Positions 48,899-57,869 are shown, counted from the first letter of the stretch. The stretch: 64,000 nt of DNA from JABDJZ01 sp047619685 (GCA_047619685.1 JBLHLC010000006.1:65729-129728), one strand, 5' to 3'. The notes: a model not told the origin generated them from the letters alone. Numbers and translations are program-made.

Positions 48899-50271
48899 CA
48901 GTGAAAGATTGCGTATCCGTCCGGGGAGGGCGTCCAGCCAGCCAGGCGAGGGGCTACGGCGAAACAGCGCGACGGGTTGTAGAGAAAGATCCACGGCGCA
49001 TCGCGGCTGAGAATTCCGAACGCCTGTCCATAAAGAAGTTGCCGGCGCGCGATATCGGGCGAGGCCCGGGCCTGGTCCACCAGCCGGTCCACTTCCGGAT
49101 TTTGATAACCCTGCCACCATGGCCCTCGGTGTCCCGAATGGAATTTCTCCCAGAGGACCCGGAAGGTGCTCGACGGGCTGGAATCGAAACATGCAGCGTC
49201 GTGGATTCCCTTGTCGCGGACCCGGTCGGCATAGGCGGGCCGGTCCTCGTGGACCGCGATCTCGCAGTCAATTCCTACTGCCGCGTAGTATTCGGCAAGC
49301 CGGGCGGCTACGCGCTGGGCCTCGTCCGGGAGCCGAGTCGGGACGTCGAGCGTAATTTTTCCCCCAACGATGCCGGACGACTCCAGAAGCCTCCGGGCCT
49401 CGGAAGGTTTGAAGGTGTAGCCCGGCGTGGATCCGTCAACGCCAAGATGTCGTGAAGTGAGTGGACCCTGGATGGGCACTGCAGCACCACCAAGCTCTTC
49501 CCGGATCAGCGTTGGTACGTCCACAGCCCAATTCAAAGCCTGCCGGAAGGCGCGGGACGTACACGGTCCGCGTTCCAGATTACAGAGGAATGTGGTGCAG
49601 ACGGTCGTGGCCGCGCGGACCTCTCCGGGTGCACCCGGGGCTACATCGGTTGCCACGTCGGCGTCGGCGCCCAGTCGGGCTTCGGGGTCTGCGATGCCGA
49701 TGTACTCCAGGCGGGCGGGGAGCTCCTTCATCCCTCTGGGCGTGTGGGCCATACCGTCTCCAGCCCGCTCGAGCACGACTCGGTCCGAACCCGATTCCAA
49801 AACGCGGTAGGGGCCCGTGCCCACCGGGTGTCCATTGTAGGAACGTGGGATAATCGGGATATCCACCAGCAGGTCCAGCAGGTCCGCCGTGGGTGTCGCT
49901 GTGGTGAGGACCACAGTTTGCTCATCGTCCACCGCAACGGTTGCCCGCCTCAAGTAGCGCTGAAACACGCCCGAAGTACCGAGTTCGCCCTCAAGGACCT
50001 CGTCCCTCACCCTGCGCAGAGAGAACACTACGTCTTCAGCCTTCAGCGCCTGACCGTCGTGAAACATGGCGGGACGCAACACAAAACGCCACGTCCTCGC
50101 GTCTGCCGAGAGTGTGTAATCCGTGGCAAGTCCGTCTCGAAAATGCCCCCCGGCGCCGCGACGCACAAGCGCCTCATACACGCACGCATGAATACTGAGC
50201 CGCGACGGATCGTCCGAGGTCACATGAGGATCTCCGAACCGGACATGAGGCTGAGCAATCCGGACAGTCAC
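48898..50271 (-). CDS. Signal-less SBP family 5 protein (dipeptide-binding-protein homologue)
   Basis: 457 residues from GTG 50271, which overlaps the upstream stop as GTGA. The SBP_bac_5 pattern is clear: HVTSDDPSRLSIHACVYEALV, WRFVLRPAMFHDGQALKAEDVVFSLRR, GHPVGTGPYRV, FRQALNWAVDVPTLI, and FAVAPRLAGWTPSPDGY at the end. There is no signal peptide: residues 1-25 are polar, and the open frame further upstream, read through the DUF6282 gene in another frame, has no hydrophobic segment. Such a protein would stay in the cytoplasm, where it might act as a sensor or carrier for the imported ligand. Confidence 0.9.
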   Translation of the reverse strand: MTVRIAQPHVRFGDPHVTSDDPSRLSIHACVYEALVRRGAGGHFRDGLATDYTLSADARTWRFVLRPAMFHDGQALKAEDVVFSLRRVRDEVLEGELGTSGVFQRYLRRATVAVDDEQTVVLTTATPTADLLDLLVDIPIIPRSYNGHPVGTGPYRVLESGSDRVVLERAGDGMAHTPRGMKELPARLEYIGIADPEARLGADADVATDVAPGAPGEVRAATTVCTTFLCNLERGPCTSRAFRQALNWAVDVPTLIREELGGAAVPIQGPLTSRHLGVDGSTPGYTFKPSEARRLLESSGIVGGKITLDVPTRLPDEAQRVAARLAEYYAAVGIDCEIAVHEDRPAYADRVRDKGIHDAACFDSSPSSTFRVLWEKFHSGHRGPWWQGYQNPEVDRLVDQARASPDIARRQLLYGQAFGILSRDAPWIFLYNPSRCFAVAPRLAGWTPSPDGYAIFH

Positions 50272-51305
50272 CCGGCATCCTCTTCTGTTTCCGGCAGCGG
50301 ATCGAGCCCAAGGAGTTTCTCCGGATTGGTCTTGATCATCGTCCGGATATCCTCCGGGGAGATTCCGAGGTCCAGCATGCAGGCCACAAACTCGCGAAAG
50401 CCTTCGACCGGTGTGGGAAGGGTGTACACACCAAAGTCGGAACCCAGGATGCATCGATGGGCCCCCAGTTCGCGGATCTGCTCGGATACCTTCTTGACGC
50501 CGCCCGAGGGCGCGTCCTCCATGCCCTCGTCGATGGACATGTACTTCCGCTCCACGTAGTAGTGGGTCTTCGGAATAGGCGTGGTGTGGGTGTAGGCGGC
50601 CAGCGTGTATTCGATGTACGCGCCACGATCCGCCATCGTGACGAGCTCCTCCATCGTAGCAATCTTGGTGACTGAACTTGCCACAAGGATGCGTTTGATG
50701 CCGTACTCCACGCACAACTCGGTGAGGCGCAGCGCCTCGGGTACCGAAATGTGCCCGGTGTTCAAATAAACATGCGGGTGCTCGGCGATGAGCGTCAGGA
50801 TTTCGTCCAGCTCGGGGCCGGGTTTACCCTCCAGCGGAATTCGGATGCACCTGTCCAACTCCTCTGCCTTGAACGCCGGGTACAGTTCGCTGAGGGGGAC
50901 GAATGCCCCATCCACGATCTGGCCTTCGCGGGCAGCCTGGAAGTACGTCGAGTGTGCGCCGAAGCTGATGTATTTGGCGCCGGTCCCGTAGTACAGGGCG
51001 GTCTTTACCGCGCGCGGGTTCATCCCGCCGTAGACGGTGTTGAGGATGAGTCCGCCGAACGTTTCGAAGTCGGGGACCACCCTGTTTACAATCCAGGAGG
51101 TCCCGTTGGACATCTCGAAGACGTCCATGTAGACGATGGCGCGCATGCCCGCATCCCGGGCCTCTATGGCGGCCTCGACCGGGTCCACGCGTCGGGGGCT
51201 GCTGAAAATGTGCGGGCCGGCGTGCACGTGAATGTCGATGGCTCCCCGGAGGAGCGAACGCGACAGCTCGTAGGAGCGGCCGGGAGGGAGGAGATAGTCG
51301 CTCAT
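50268..51305 (-). CDS. DUF6282 family amidohydrolase-like protein
   Basis: 345 residues. LLRGAIDIHVHAGPHIFSS carries the HxH metal motif of the amidohydrolase superfamily; later motifs are PHVYLNTGHISVPEAL, KRILVASSVT and HRCILGSDFGVYTLP, the last giving a metal Asp. DUF6282 has no assigned reaction. It overlaps the aspartoacylase-like gene by ATGA and the signal-less SBP gene by GTGA, so it is firmly embedded in the operon. Confidence 0.9.
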   Translation of the reverse strand: MSDYLLPPGRSYELSRSLLRGAIDIHVHAGPHIFSSPRRVDPVEAAIEARDAGMRAIVYMDVFEMSNGTSWIVNRVVPDFETFGGLILNTVYGGMNPRAVKTALYYGTGAKYISFGAHSTYFQAAREGQIVDGAFVPLSELYPAFKAEELDRCIRIPLEGKPGPELDEILTLIAEHPHVYLNTGHISVPEALRLTELCVEYGIKRILVASSVTKIATMEELVTMADRGAYIEYTLAAYTHTTPIPKTHYYVERKYMSIDEGMEDAPSGGVKKVSEQIRELGAHRCILGSDFGVYTLPTPVEGFREFVACMLDLGISPEDIRTMIKTNPEKLLGLDPLPETEEDAG

Positions 51306-52255
51306 GCTTTGCGCGCCTCTGCTTTAGGGGTCCAGTCCACACCTTCGGGCGGCGAGCCGTCCAGCGTACCGATCCACACCAGGAAGCCGTCCTTCTTTGC
51401 CGGCATGCCCACATTCAGATTCATCACACACGCATCCTGGGGTGCGGTTACGGTCTGGAGAATTTCTCCGAAGTAGTCGCGGACAATTCCCAGGCGCTGT
51501 CCGGCCACGACCATCTGCCCCACTTCGACTTCGGGAAAGAACACGCCCGGCCCATCGCCCGTCAGCCACCATCGATCGCCGATGATTTTGGGTGCCGCTA
51601 CCGGGTGAGCCTCCTCGTCCAGAAAGTCCAGCTCCCTGAGCACGTTGAGGATACCGTTGTACATGATGGTGTCGTCGCGGTCTCCCTTTTCTCCCACCTC
51701 GGGCGTTATTTCAGGGATTTGGAGCTCATCGCACAGGCCTTTATTTGGCCACAGCCACCAGGCTGCTCTTGCTCCGGACGGGTCTGGTGGCGGCTCCCCG
51801 CGGTACCTGGAAAGGCTGATGATCCCCGCGCCGAACGCCTCCGACATGCGCATGGCCGTGGCATCCGCCTGGGCGTCACTGATGAACCGACAGATCACGT
51901 ATGGGTGCATTCCTTCAGTGAACTCGCCACCGTGGCAGTTGATGATGTACTGGCTGCCCGTGGCCGCCTCTTTCATCATGTCCCGGATTTCGGGGTGTGT
52001 CGGGGCGAACTGGATCCAATCGTTCAAGGACTCCTCGTGAGTCGCCATCACCACGACGACGGTGCCGCGGACATCGGCTGGATCAAGCTCTCGGTAGAGC
52101 CTCATGGCAGCCTCAATGCCGGCGTATTCGGTGCCGTGCTGTCCGGCGAACACGGTAAGTCTCTCGCCGGGCCGGGCGCCGTGGATAATGCCTACAGGCA
52201 TCCGGCGTTCGCGGCCATCTGACGTGGCCCGTGTCAGAAAAGTGGGTTCCTTCAT
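51302..52255 (-). CDS. Succinylglutamate desuccinylase/aspartoacylase-family deacylase
   Basis: 317 residues. The M14-like zinc site is VFAGQHGTEYAGIEAA (His and Glu) and IINCHGGEF (His); a C-terminal beta domain (GPGVFFPEVEVGQMVVAGQRLGIVRDYFG) is typical of the AstE/AspA-like family and resembles a lipoyl-like fold. It removes an acyl group from an N-acyl amino acid or related amide. Overlaps both neighbours by ATGA. Confidence 0.92.
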   Translation of the reverse strand: MKEPTFLTRATSDGRERRMPVGIIHGARPGERLTVFAGQHGTEYAGIEAAMRLYRELDPADVRGTVVVVMATHEESLNDWIQFAPTHPEIRDMMKEAATGSQYIINCHGGEFTEGMHPYVICRFISDAQADATAMRMSEAFGAGIISLSRYRGEPPPDPSGARAAWWLWPNKGLCDELQIPEITPEVGEKGDRDDTIMYNGILNVLRELDFLDEEAHPVAAPKIIGDRWWLTGDGPGVFFPEVEVGQMVVAGQRLGIVRDYFGEILQTVTAPQDACVMNLNVGMPAKKDGFLVWIGTLDGSPPEGVDWTPKAEARKA

Positions 52256-53331
52256 GATGATTGGGAGAGGAGATCGTCGACTAGTCCGACAAATTCACGC
52301 TGGCCATCGCGACATCTGTACAGGCCAATGTCAGGGTTCATAAGGTCCCCGTGCTTGTCGAAGCTGACCGGCCCGATTGAGCCTGGCCACACATCGATGG
52401 AATGCATCGCGTCAAGGATGGCGGTACGGTCGGTGGACTGGGAAAGGCGCATCGACTCCAGAATCAGATTCGCGCAGTCGTACGCCTCGGGCGCGTACTG
52501 CGGGGCGCCCAACATCTCAGGGAAACGATCGGCGAAGGCCACCAGGAAGGGTTTTGCCGAAGGCTTGATGCGCATATCGATGCCCGCAAGCGAGTGGTAC
52601 GGCGCCTCGGTGTCCAGGCAGGGCACCTCCAGGAAGGCGTATGGCTTCAGCGCATCGCTCCCAAGGAAAACGGCCTTCAGTCCCCGGTCACGGAGCCGGT
52701 GTGCAATGATGTGCGATTGATTCCAGTAGATCGCGAAGTAGACCAGGTCGGGTTCGCAAGCCAGCGTGGCTTCCACCAGCGCATCAAAGTCCAGATAGGC
52801 TGACGAGGCGCTGTACTCATGTTGCAGGACCGGTGGCGAGCCAAGGCGCGCCGCCTCCTCGGAGAAAATACGGGCGATAGGCCCGCCCCAGGCAGAGTCC
52901 TCATTCAGTACCGCGATCCGTTTGGCGCCCAGGTAGCTGGCGGCCACGCGGCCCAACGCGCGCCCCTGCACTTCATCGTTGGCGACGGTCCTGAAGAAAT
53001 TGGGATGGCCGTCCGCCGTTAGGAGCGGGCTCGAAGCCTCTGAACTCAGCTGCAGCAGCCCGGCTTCGCGGAAAATGGCCTGGGTGATCACAGCCATCGC
53101 GCTGTTGCCGGGTCCCACAACGGCCACGGTGTCCTCGCGGGCGCAAAAGGCGGCGGCGGCGGCGCGGGCCACATCGGCGTTCTTGCCGTCAACGATGGGC
53201 TCGAGCGCCACGACCACGGGAAGGTCTCCCCGGTCGTTGGCCTCCTCCACTGCCAGGGTTGCGGCGCAGTAACCCCCGACGGTAAACGGGTCTGTTCCGG
53301 AGACCTGATATCCAATGACGGCAGTTTTCAT
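52252..53331 (-). CDS. Signal-less LivK-like receptor protein (periplasmic-binding-protein family 6)
   Basis: 359 residues with the two-lobed type I binding-protein pattern: MKTAVIGYQVSGTDPFTVGGYCAATLAVEEAND, EDTVAVVGPGNSAMAVITQAIFREAGLLQLSSEASS, LNEDSAWGGPIARIF, and YAPEAYDCANLILESM. The N-terminus goes directly into the first strand, with no signal peptide; an in-frame stop (the end of the upstream permease gene) lies 15 bp before the ATG, so no longer form is possible. No LivHMGF genes are nearby. This argues for a cytoplasmic ligand-binding role similar to the AmiC/FmdD type regulators. Confidence 0.9.
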   Translation of the reverse strand: MKTAVIGYQVSGTDPFTVGGYCAATLAVEEANDRGDLPVVVALEPIVDGKNADVARAAAAAFCAREDTVAVVGPGNSAMAVITQAIFREAGLLQLSSEASSPLLTADGHPNFFRTVANDEVQGRALGRVAASYLGAKRIAVLNEDSAWGGPIARIFSEEAARLGSPPVLQHEYSASSAYLDFDALVEATLACEPDLVYFAIYWNQSHIIAHRLRDRGLKAVFLGSDALKPYAFLEVPCLDTEAPYHSLAGIDMRIKPSAKPFLVAFADRFPEMLGAPQYAPEAYDCANLILESMRLSQSTDRTAILDAMHSIDVWPGSIGPVSFDKHGDLMNPDIGLYRCRDGQREFVGLVDDLLSQSS

Positions 53332-53343
53332 ATGGGCAAAGTT

Positions 53344-54201
53344 CTAGTCGGTGAGGGTTGGGTCAAGATAGTCGCGCAGCCAATCTCCCAGCATGTTCAC
53401 GCTGTAGACCACAAGCATGAGCGCAATACCCGGCAGCGTGGACACCCACCAGGCAATTCGAAGGTAATTGCGTCCTTCTCCAAGCATCCCGCCCCATGTT
53501 GGCGTAGTCGGAGGGACTCCGACGCCAAGGAAACTGAGAGACGCCTCGTTGATGATACTCGTGGCCAGGGCAAAGCTGGCTATGACAATGATGGGGCTCA
53601 GTACGTTGGGCACCACATGTCGCCAGATGATGTGCCAGGGCCCCGCGCCGATTGCGCGCGAGGCTGTAATGTAGTCCTCCTCGCAGACGGCCAGAGTTTG
53701 TGCCCTCGCGACCCGGCAAAAGGGCGCCCACGTGGCCAGGCTGAGGACAAAGATCACGTTCCAGAGCGACGGCCCAAGGATGGCCATAATGGCCACGGCC
53801 AGCAGTATCGAAGGGAAAGCCAGCTGTATATCGACCAGGCGCATGATCACGGTCTCTATCCAGCCGCGCCAGTACCCGGCCACAACCCCTAGCAGTGCCC
53901 CGATCGTCCCACCCACCAACACGGTGGCTACGCCCACAAACAGCGACACGCGCGCGCCAAACAGAATTCGACTCAGGAGGTCGCGCCCCACTGCGTCTGT
54001 GCCCAGAGGATGCCCCGGCGGACCGCCCAGCCACGACGGTGCTGCCAGCCGATTGCGAATATCGATGTGTTCGGGATCGAAGGGAGAGAGCAGCGGAGCC
54101 GCAATGGCCGCCAGGACAATCGCGCCCAGAACCACAGCGCCCGCCGCTGCAAACCGCGACCGAAACAGTTGCCGGAGGATATGGCGGCCGGGCTCAGGCA
54201 T
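53344..54201 (-). CDS. Dpp/Opp-type ABC transporter permease (DppC-like)
   Basis: 285 residues. The N-terminal cytoplasmic helix and first TM (FAAAGAVVLGAIVLAAIAAPLLSPFDP) are followed by HPLGTDAVGRDLLSRILFGARVSL, the conserved DppC segment, and the EAA loop YITASRAIGAGPWHIIWRHVVPN. About six TM helices. ATG at 54201 overlaps the DppB-like gene end by 8 bp; an upstream start would add 25 unrelated residues. Confidence 0.95.
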   Translation of the reverse strand: MPEPGRHILRQLFRSRFAAAGAVVLGAIVLAAIAAPLLSPFDPEHIDIRNRLAAPSWLGGPPGHPLGTDAVGRDLLSRILFGARVSLFVGVATVLVGGTIGALLGVVAGYWRGWIETVIMRLVDIQLAFPSILLAVAIMAILGPSLWNVIFVLSLATWAPFCRVARAQTLAVCEEDYITASRAIGAGPWHIIWRHVVPNVLSPIIVIASFALATSIINEASLSFLGVGVPPTTPTWGGMLGEGRNYLRIAWWVSTLPGIALMLVVYSVNMLGDWLRDYLDPTLTD

Positions 54202-55111
54202 TCCGAATTCGGGGGTCCAGATACGAATAACTGAGATCCACCAGCAGGTTGGCAATGACAAACAGCATGGCCCCAAAGGTGATCACCCCTTGAACCAGCG
54301 GGAGGTCGCGTGCCTGAATGGCCTGAATGGTGAGGCGGCCGATGCCCGGATACGCGAAAACCGTTTCGGTGACAAGGGCTCCGCCAAGCAGGCTGCCTAG
54401 CTCCAGGCCCAGCAGGGTCACCACTGGAATGAGGGCGTTCCTGAGGGCGTGCCCGTAGTTCACCTTCCAGGGAGGAAGTCCCTTGGCCCGGGCGGTCCGG
54501 ATGTAATCGTGGCTCAACACGTCCAGCATGCTGGAACGCACCAGTCGGGCAATCCTTGCGGTCGAAAATGTGGCCAGTGTGATGGCGGGAAGGATTAGGT
54601 GAAGCGGAGACCCTCGGCCTGAGATGGGGAGCCAGCGAAGCGTCACCCCAAAAACCAGGATGAAAAGAATCCCGAGCCAGAACGTGGGGACGGACTGCGC
54701 CAGAAGGGCACCGCCCATCGCGATTCTGTCCGCAGGAGAATTTCGCCGGACGGCAGACAACACGCCCACAGGAATCGCCACGACGATGATGATGGCGAAT
54801 GCCGCCAACGTCAGTTCCGCGGTGGCGGGAAACCGTTCAAGAATCAACTGGGTCACCGGGACCTGCTGCCTCACAGAGACCCCGAAATCGCCCTGGAGGA
54901 TTCGGCCCAGGTACTCTACGTACTGGACGAGGAGAGGGCGGTCAAACCCCATGTAGTCACGGAATGCGGCGACCTGTTCGGCCGTCCAGTGCTCCCCGAT
55001 CATGAGGGTGGCCGGATCGCCCGAAAGCAGGGTCAGCAGGAAGGCAATCGACGCGACCGCCCACAGTATGAATACAGTCTGGAGCAGCCGTCCGGCGATG
55101 TACCTCAGCAT
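54194..55111 (-). CDS. Dpp/Opp-type ABC transporter permease (DppB-like)
   Basis: 305 residues beginning MLRYIAGRLLQTVFILWAVASIAFLL. Family landmarks are MGFDRPLLVQYVEYLGRILQGDFGVSV, then PTFWLGILFILVFGV and the EAA loop YIRTARAKGLPPWKVNYGHALRNALIPVVT, then GGALVTETVFAYPGIG. Six TM helices. It starts 9 bp after the lipoprotein receptor gene. Confidence 0.95.
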   Translation of the reverse strand: MLRYIAGRLLQTVFILWAVASIAFLLTLLSGDPATLMIGEHWTAEQVAAFRDYMGFDRPLLVQYVEYLGRILQGDFGVSVRQQVPVTQLILERFPATAELTLAAFAIIIVVAIPVGVLSAVRRNSPADRIAMGGALLAQSVPTFWLGILFILVFGVTLRWLPISGRGSPLHLILPAITLATFSTARIARLVRSSMLDVLSHDYIRTARAKGLPPWKVNYGHALRNALIPVVTLLGLELGSLLGGALVTETVFAYPGIGRLTIQAIQARDLPLVQGVITFGAMLFVIANLLVDLSYSYLDPRIRNA

Positions 55112-55120
55112 GCCAGCACC

Positions 55121-56653
55121 TTAGGGCGTTTCCGTCCAGTTCACATCCCACAGGTGGATCACCTCGTCCATGCGCGGACTCCAGCTGATGCGGTCGCTCA
55201 CGCCGTAGGTATCTACCTGGATGTAGAGAAAAATCCAGGGCGCCTCCTCCAGAACGAGCTCCTGCATCTCGAGACCGATCTGGTAGCGGCGTTCCGAATC
55301 CATCGTCTCAAGAAGCTCCGACCACAGCTTCTCGTAGGCAGCATTCTCCCAGTTATAGAAATTGCTGGGGCTGGTGATTGTCAGGTCGGCCGCTTCCGTT
55401 TGAAGTTCGAACTCGCCTCCTGAGGCCTGCATGAACAGTCCCGGGAGGTCATGGCCCAGGAGCTTCGTCCGGTAGTTGCCCCACTCATAGGTCCGGACGC
55501 CCTCTTTCAGGGTAACGCCCACCTCAGCCAACTGAGAGGCGATGGTCTGGGCCAGCTCAAAGTCCTGGATCCACTTTCCAATGGGCGTGTCCAGACTCGC
55601 CAGTTCGAACCCGTTGGGGTACCCGGCCTCGGCCAGAAGCTGGCGCGCGCGGGCGGGATCGTACGCGTACGGCGACAAGTCGGGGTGCCTGAACGGGGGA
55701 TTGAAAACCGCTGCCATGCGCGTGGCGGCACCGCCATACAGCCCCTCGTTTATGGCGTCGAAATCGATGGCGTAATTCAAGGCTTGCCGGACCCGGGTGT
55801 CCGTGAGGGGCTCAGGGCCTCCCTGGGTCTTGATTCCGATCATCACGCGACGTCCACCAGATACCGTGGCAACGTGTACATCCGAGGACCTCTCAAGCAG
55901 GCCAGCCTGGTCGAAGGGCAGGTCACCGATGATGTGGATCGTGCCTATTTCAAGCTCGGCAACCCGGGTGGAAATCTCCGGAATCGCCCGGAAAACCACT
56001 TTGTCCAGCGCAGGAGCCGGGCCCCAGTAGTCCGGATTCCGGGCTAGGGTGACATGGCTGTCGCGAATGCGTTCCTGGAGGACGTAGGGACCGGTACCGA
56101 CAGGATTCTCCGCCCTTTCCGCATCGCCGGCACCTCCGTAGTGCCCGGGCGCCAGCATGTAGATCTGCGTCATATAGAACGGCAGGAGGGCCTTGGGCCG
56201 TGCCGTGTCGATGCTGACCGTAAGTGGGTCGATGACGACGACCCGGGTAATCTCCGACGATGGCAGCGCAACGGAAGCGCCGCCAACAACCATGCCCTGA
56301 CGGTTGCGCTCAATGAAGAGATCGACACTGAACTTGACGGCCTCCCCGTCAAACGGTTCGCCATTGGTAAATCGGACCCCTTCGCGAAGATGGAACACCC
56401 AGGTGGTGTCTCCCGGGAGCCTCTCCCAACTGGTAGCCAGAGAGGGGACCGTCTCCATCTCGCGATCCAGAAACGTGAGCGTCTGGAAGATGTGGTCTCC
56501 CAACGAGATCTCGACGCGGCTGAACATGCCGAACGGGTCCAGTGTGGATATATCCGTCGAACTCCCAACCGTCAGCACCGGCTCTCCCGCGCAAGCGGTG
56601 AGACCGGTCAACAAGGCTGCAAGGACCAGGCTTCGTATCAAGGCGTCTCCCAT
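55121..56653 (-). CDS. Dpp/Opp-type solute-binding lipoprotein (SBP family 5)
   Basis: 510 residues from ATG 56653, with signal MGDALIRSLVLAALLTGLTAC-AGEP (lipobox). SBP_bac_5 motifs: VGSSTDISTLDPFGMFSRVE, WVFHLREGVRFTNGEPFDGEAVKFSVD, ENPVGTGPYVLQERI, VRQALNYAIDFDAIN and APWIFLYIQVDTYGVSDR. It is the external receptor of this importer. Being the same family as the signal-less gene at 48898-50271, it gives a built-in comparison of the exported and the cytosolic form. Confidence 0.95.
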   Translation of the reverse strand: MGDALIRSLVLAALLTGLTACAGEPVLTVGSSTDISTLDPFGMFSRVEISLGDHIFQTLTFLDREMETVPSLATSWERLPGDTTWVFHLREGVRFTNGEPFDGEAVKFSVDLFIERNRQGMVVGGASVALPSSEITRVVVIDPLTVSIDTARPKALLPFYMTQIYMLAPGHYGGAGDAERAENPVGTGPYVLQERIRDSHVTLARNPDYWGPAPALDKVVFRAIPEISTRVAELEIGTIHIIGDLPFDQAGLLERSSDVHVATVSGGRRVMIGIKTQGGPEPLTDTRVRQALNYAIDFDAINEGLYGGAATRMAAVFNPPFRHPDLSPYAYDPARARQLLAEAGYPNGFELASLDTPIGKWIQDFELAQTIASQLAEVGVTLKEGVRTYEWGNYRTKLLGHDLPGLFMQASGGEFELQTEAADLTITSPSNFYNWENAAYEKLWSELLETMDSERRYQIGLEMQELVLEEAPWIFLYIQVDTYGVSDRISWSPRMDEVIHLWDVNWTETP

Positions 56654-56685
56654 GGCGTAAACATAAGAGGAACCACGTGTCATGC

Positions 56686-57516
56686 CTACCAGACGGTCCG
56701 CGAGCGGCCGCCATCGACCAGAAGCGTGGCGCCGGTGATGTAAGAGGCGGCATCGGACAGGAGAAACGCGCCTGTTTTCCCGAATTCATCCGGCGCCCCG
56801 TACCTCCCCATGGGGATGAGTTTTTGCCGTGCGGCCCTTTGCTCCTCCACCGGAATTCCGCTGCGCTCCGCGGCGAAACGGTCCAGGTTTCGGACCCGAT
56901 CAGTGTCCACCTGCCCCGGGACCAGGTTGTTCACCCTGATGCCCACTGGCGCGAGCTCCCCGGCAAGGCTTTTTGCAAGGCTGACTACGCCGGACCGGAA
57001 GACATTTGACAGCAGCAGGAAGTCCACGGGTTCCTTCACCGAGGATGAGGTGATGGTCAGAATCGATCCGCTGCCCTGCGCGCGCATGGTGGGAAGAACC
57101 CCCCGAATCATCCTGACCGAGCTCATCAGGGTGAGATTGAATGCGTGGGCCCATGCCTCGTCATCGAAGGCGTCGAACTTTCCTGCCGGCGGTCCTCCTG
57201 CGTTAACCACCAGGCCATCGATCCTTCCGAAGTCTTTTAAGGTTGCCTCTGTCCAGGCGGCAATGGAGTCCGCGTCCGTGGCGTCCATGACGTAGCCCCG
57301 GGCGTCGGCGCCGTGCTGGGCGGCGAGGCGTTCTGCGGCGGCCGTAATATCGGCCGATGTTCGACTGGCCATCGATACCCTGGCGCCGTCCGCGGCTACC
57401 GCGTCGGCTATTCCATATCCGAGACCCTTGCTGGAGGCGGCGACCATGATCACCTTGTCTTTCAGTCCGAGATCCATCGCTTGGCTTTGGTTGGTTGATG
57501 TGACGGCGCCTGGCAT
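56686..57516 (-). CDS. SDR family oxidoreductase, atypical active site
   Basis: 276 residues (possibly starting at the in-frame ATG 57477). The Rossmann motif ASSKGLGYGIADAVA and VVNAGGPPAGKF are present, and the C-terminal AAS-YITGATLLVDGG is normal. However, the catalytic YxxxK is not: the stretch after ITSSSVKEPVDFLLL reads SNVFR, so both Tyr and Lys are replaced, while the Ser is kept. This matches a divergent subgroup often annotated as 3-oxoacyl-ACP reductase-like, in which activity is uncertain. First gene of the leftward operon, 32 bp before the receptor. Confidence 0.9.
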   Translation of the reverse strand: MPGAVTSTNQSQAMDLGLKDKVIMVAASSKGLGYGIADAVAADGARVSMASRTSADITAAAERLAAQHGADARGYVMDATDADSIAAWTEATLKDFGRIDGLVVNAGGPPAGKFDAFDDEAWAHAFNLTLMSSVRMIRGVLPTMRAQGSGSILTITSSSVKEPVDFLLLSNVFRSGVVSLAKSLAGELAPVGIRVNNLVPGQVDTDRVRNLDRFAAERSGIPVEEQRAARQKLIPMGRYGAPDEFGKTGAFLLSDAASYITGATLLVDGGRSRTVW

Positions 57517-57584
57517 GCACGCACAACTTACGGGGAAAGTAGGCTCTGGCCGCGTTGCGGCAAGGTCAGACGAAGTTGCATTTA

Positions 57585-57869
57585 CCCGCTAGCGGTAGCC
57601 GAGTCGCGGGCACGCAATCCGTCGTGGACGAAATGGCCCCCGTGTACCACGTGCGACCAGATTCGCCCCCCATGCTGCTCATCACGGCCGATCGGGAGCG
57701 CGAGCTGCTGGGCCGGTACGAAGAGAACGCCTTCTTCTGGCGCATGACGCAGGAAGTCGGCCATCCGAGCACGCAGATCTTCGAACTGGACGGCTACAAC
57801 CACGGGAGCATGCCCGCGGGGGCCCATCCCCTGCTCCTCAGTTTTGTGCGCGACATATCCAACCAGTGA
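57585..57869 (+). pseudogene. C-terminal fragment of an alpha/beta hydrolase (esterase)
   Basis: The frame ending at 57869 reads VDEMAPVYHVRPDSPPMLLI, then TADRERELLGRYEENAFFW and a later ELDGYNHGSMPAGAHP. This is the C-terminal lid and catalytic Asp/His part of a BD-FAE-like esterase (D in TADRE and H in YNHG). The nucleophile Ser elbow and the oxyanion loop should lie 100-150 residues upstream and are absent; the upstream 55 bp is the divergent SDR promoter region. A truncated remnant, though the surviving piece keeps an open frame. Confidence 0.7.

Noticed and set aside
43939..57516. Complete nickel/peptide transporter annotation for the ABC block
   Set aside because: The family fits Dpp/Opp in general, but nickel (Nik) or peptide specificity cannot be told from the receptor sequence, and the neighbouring enzymes argue for another substrate.
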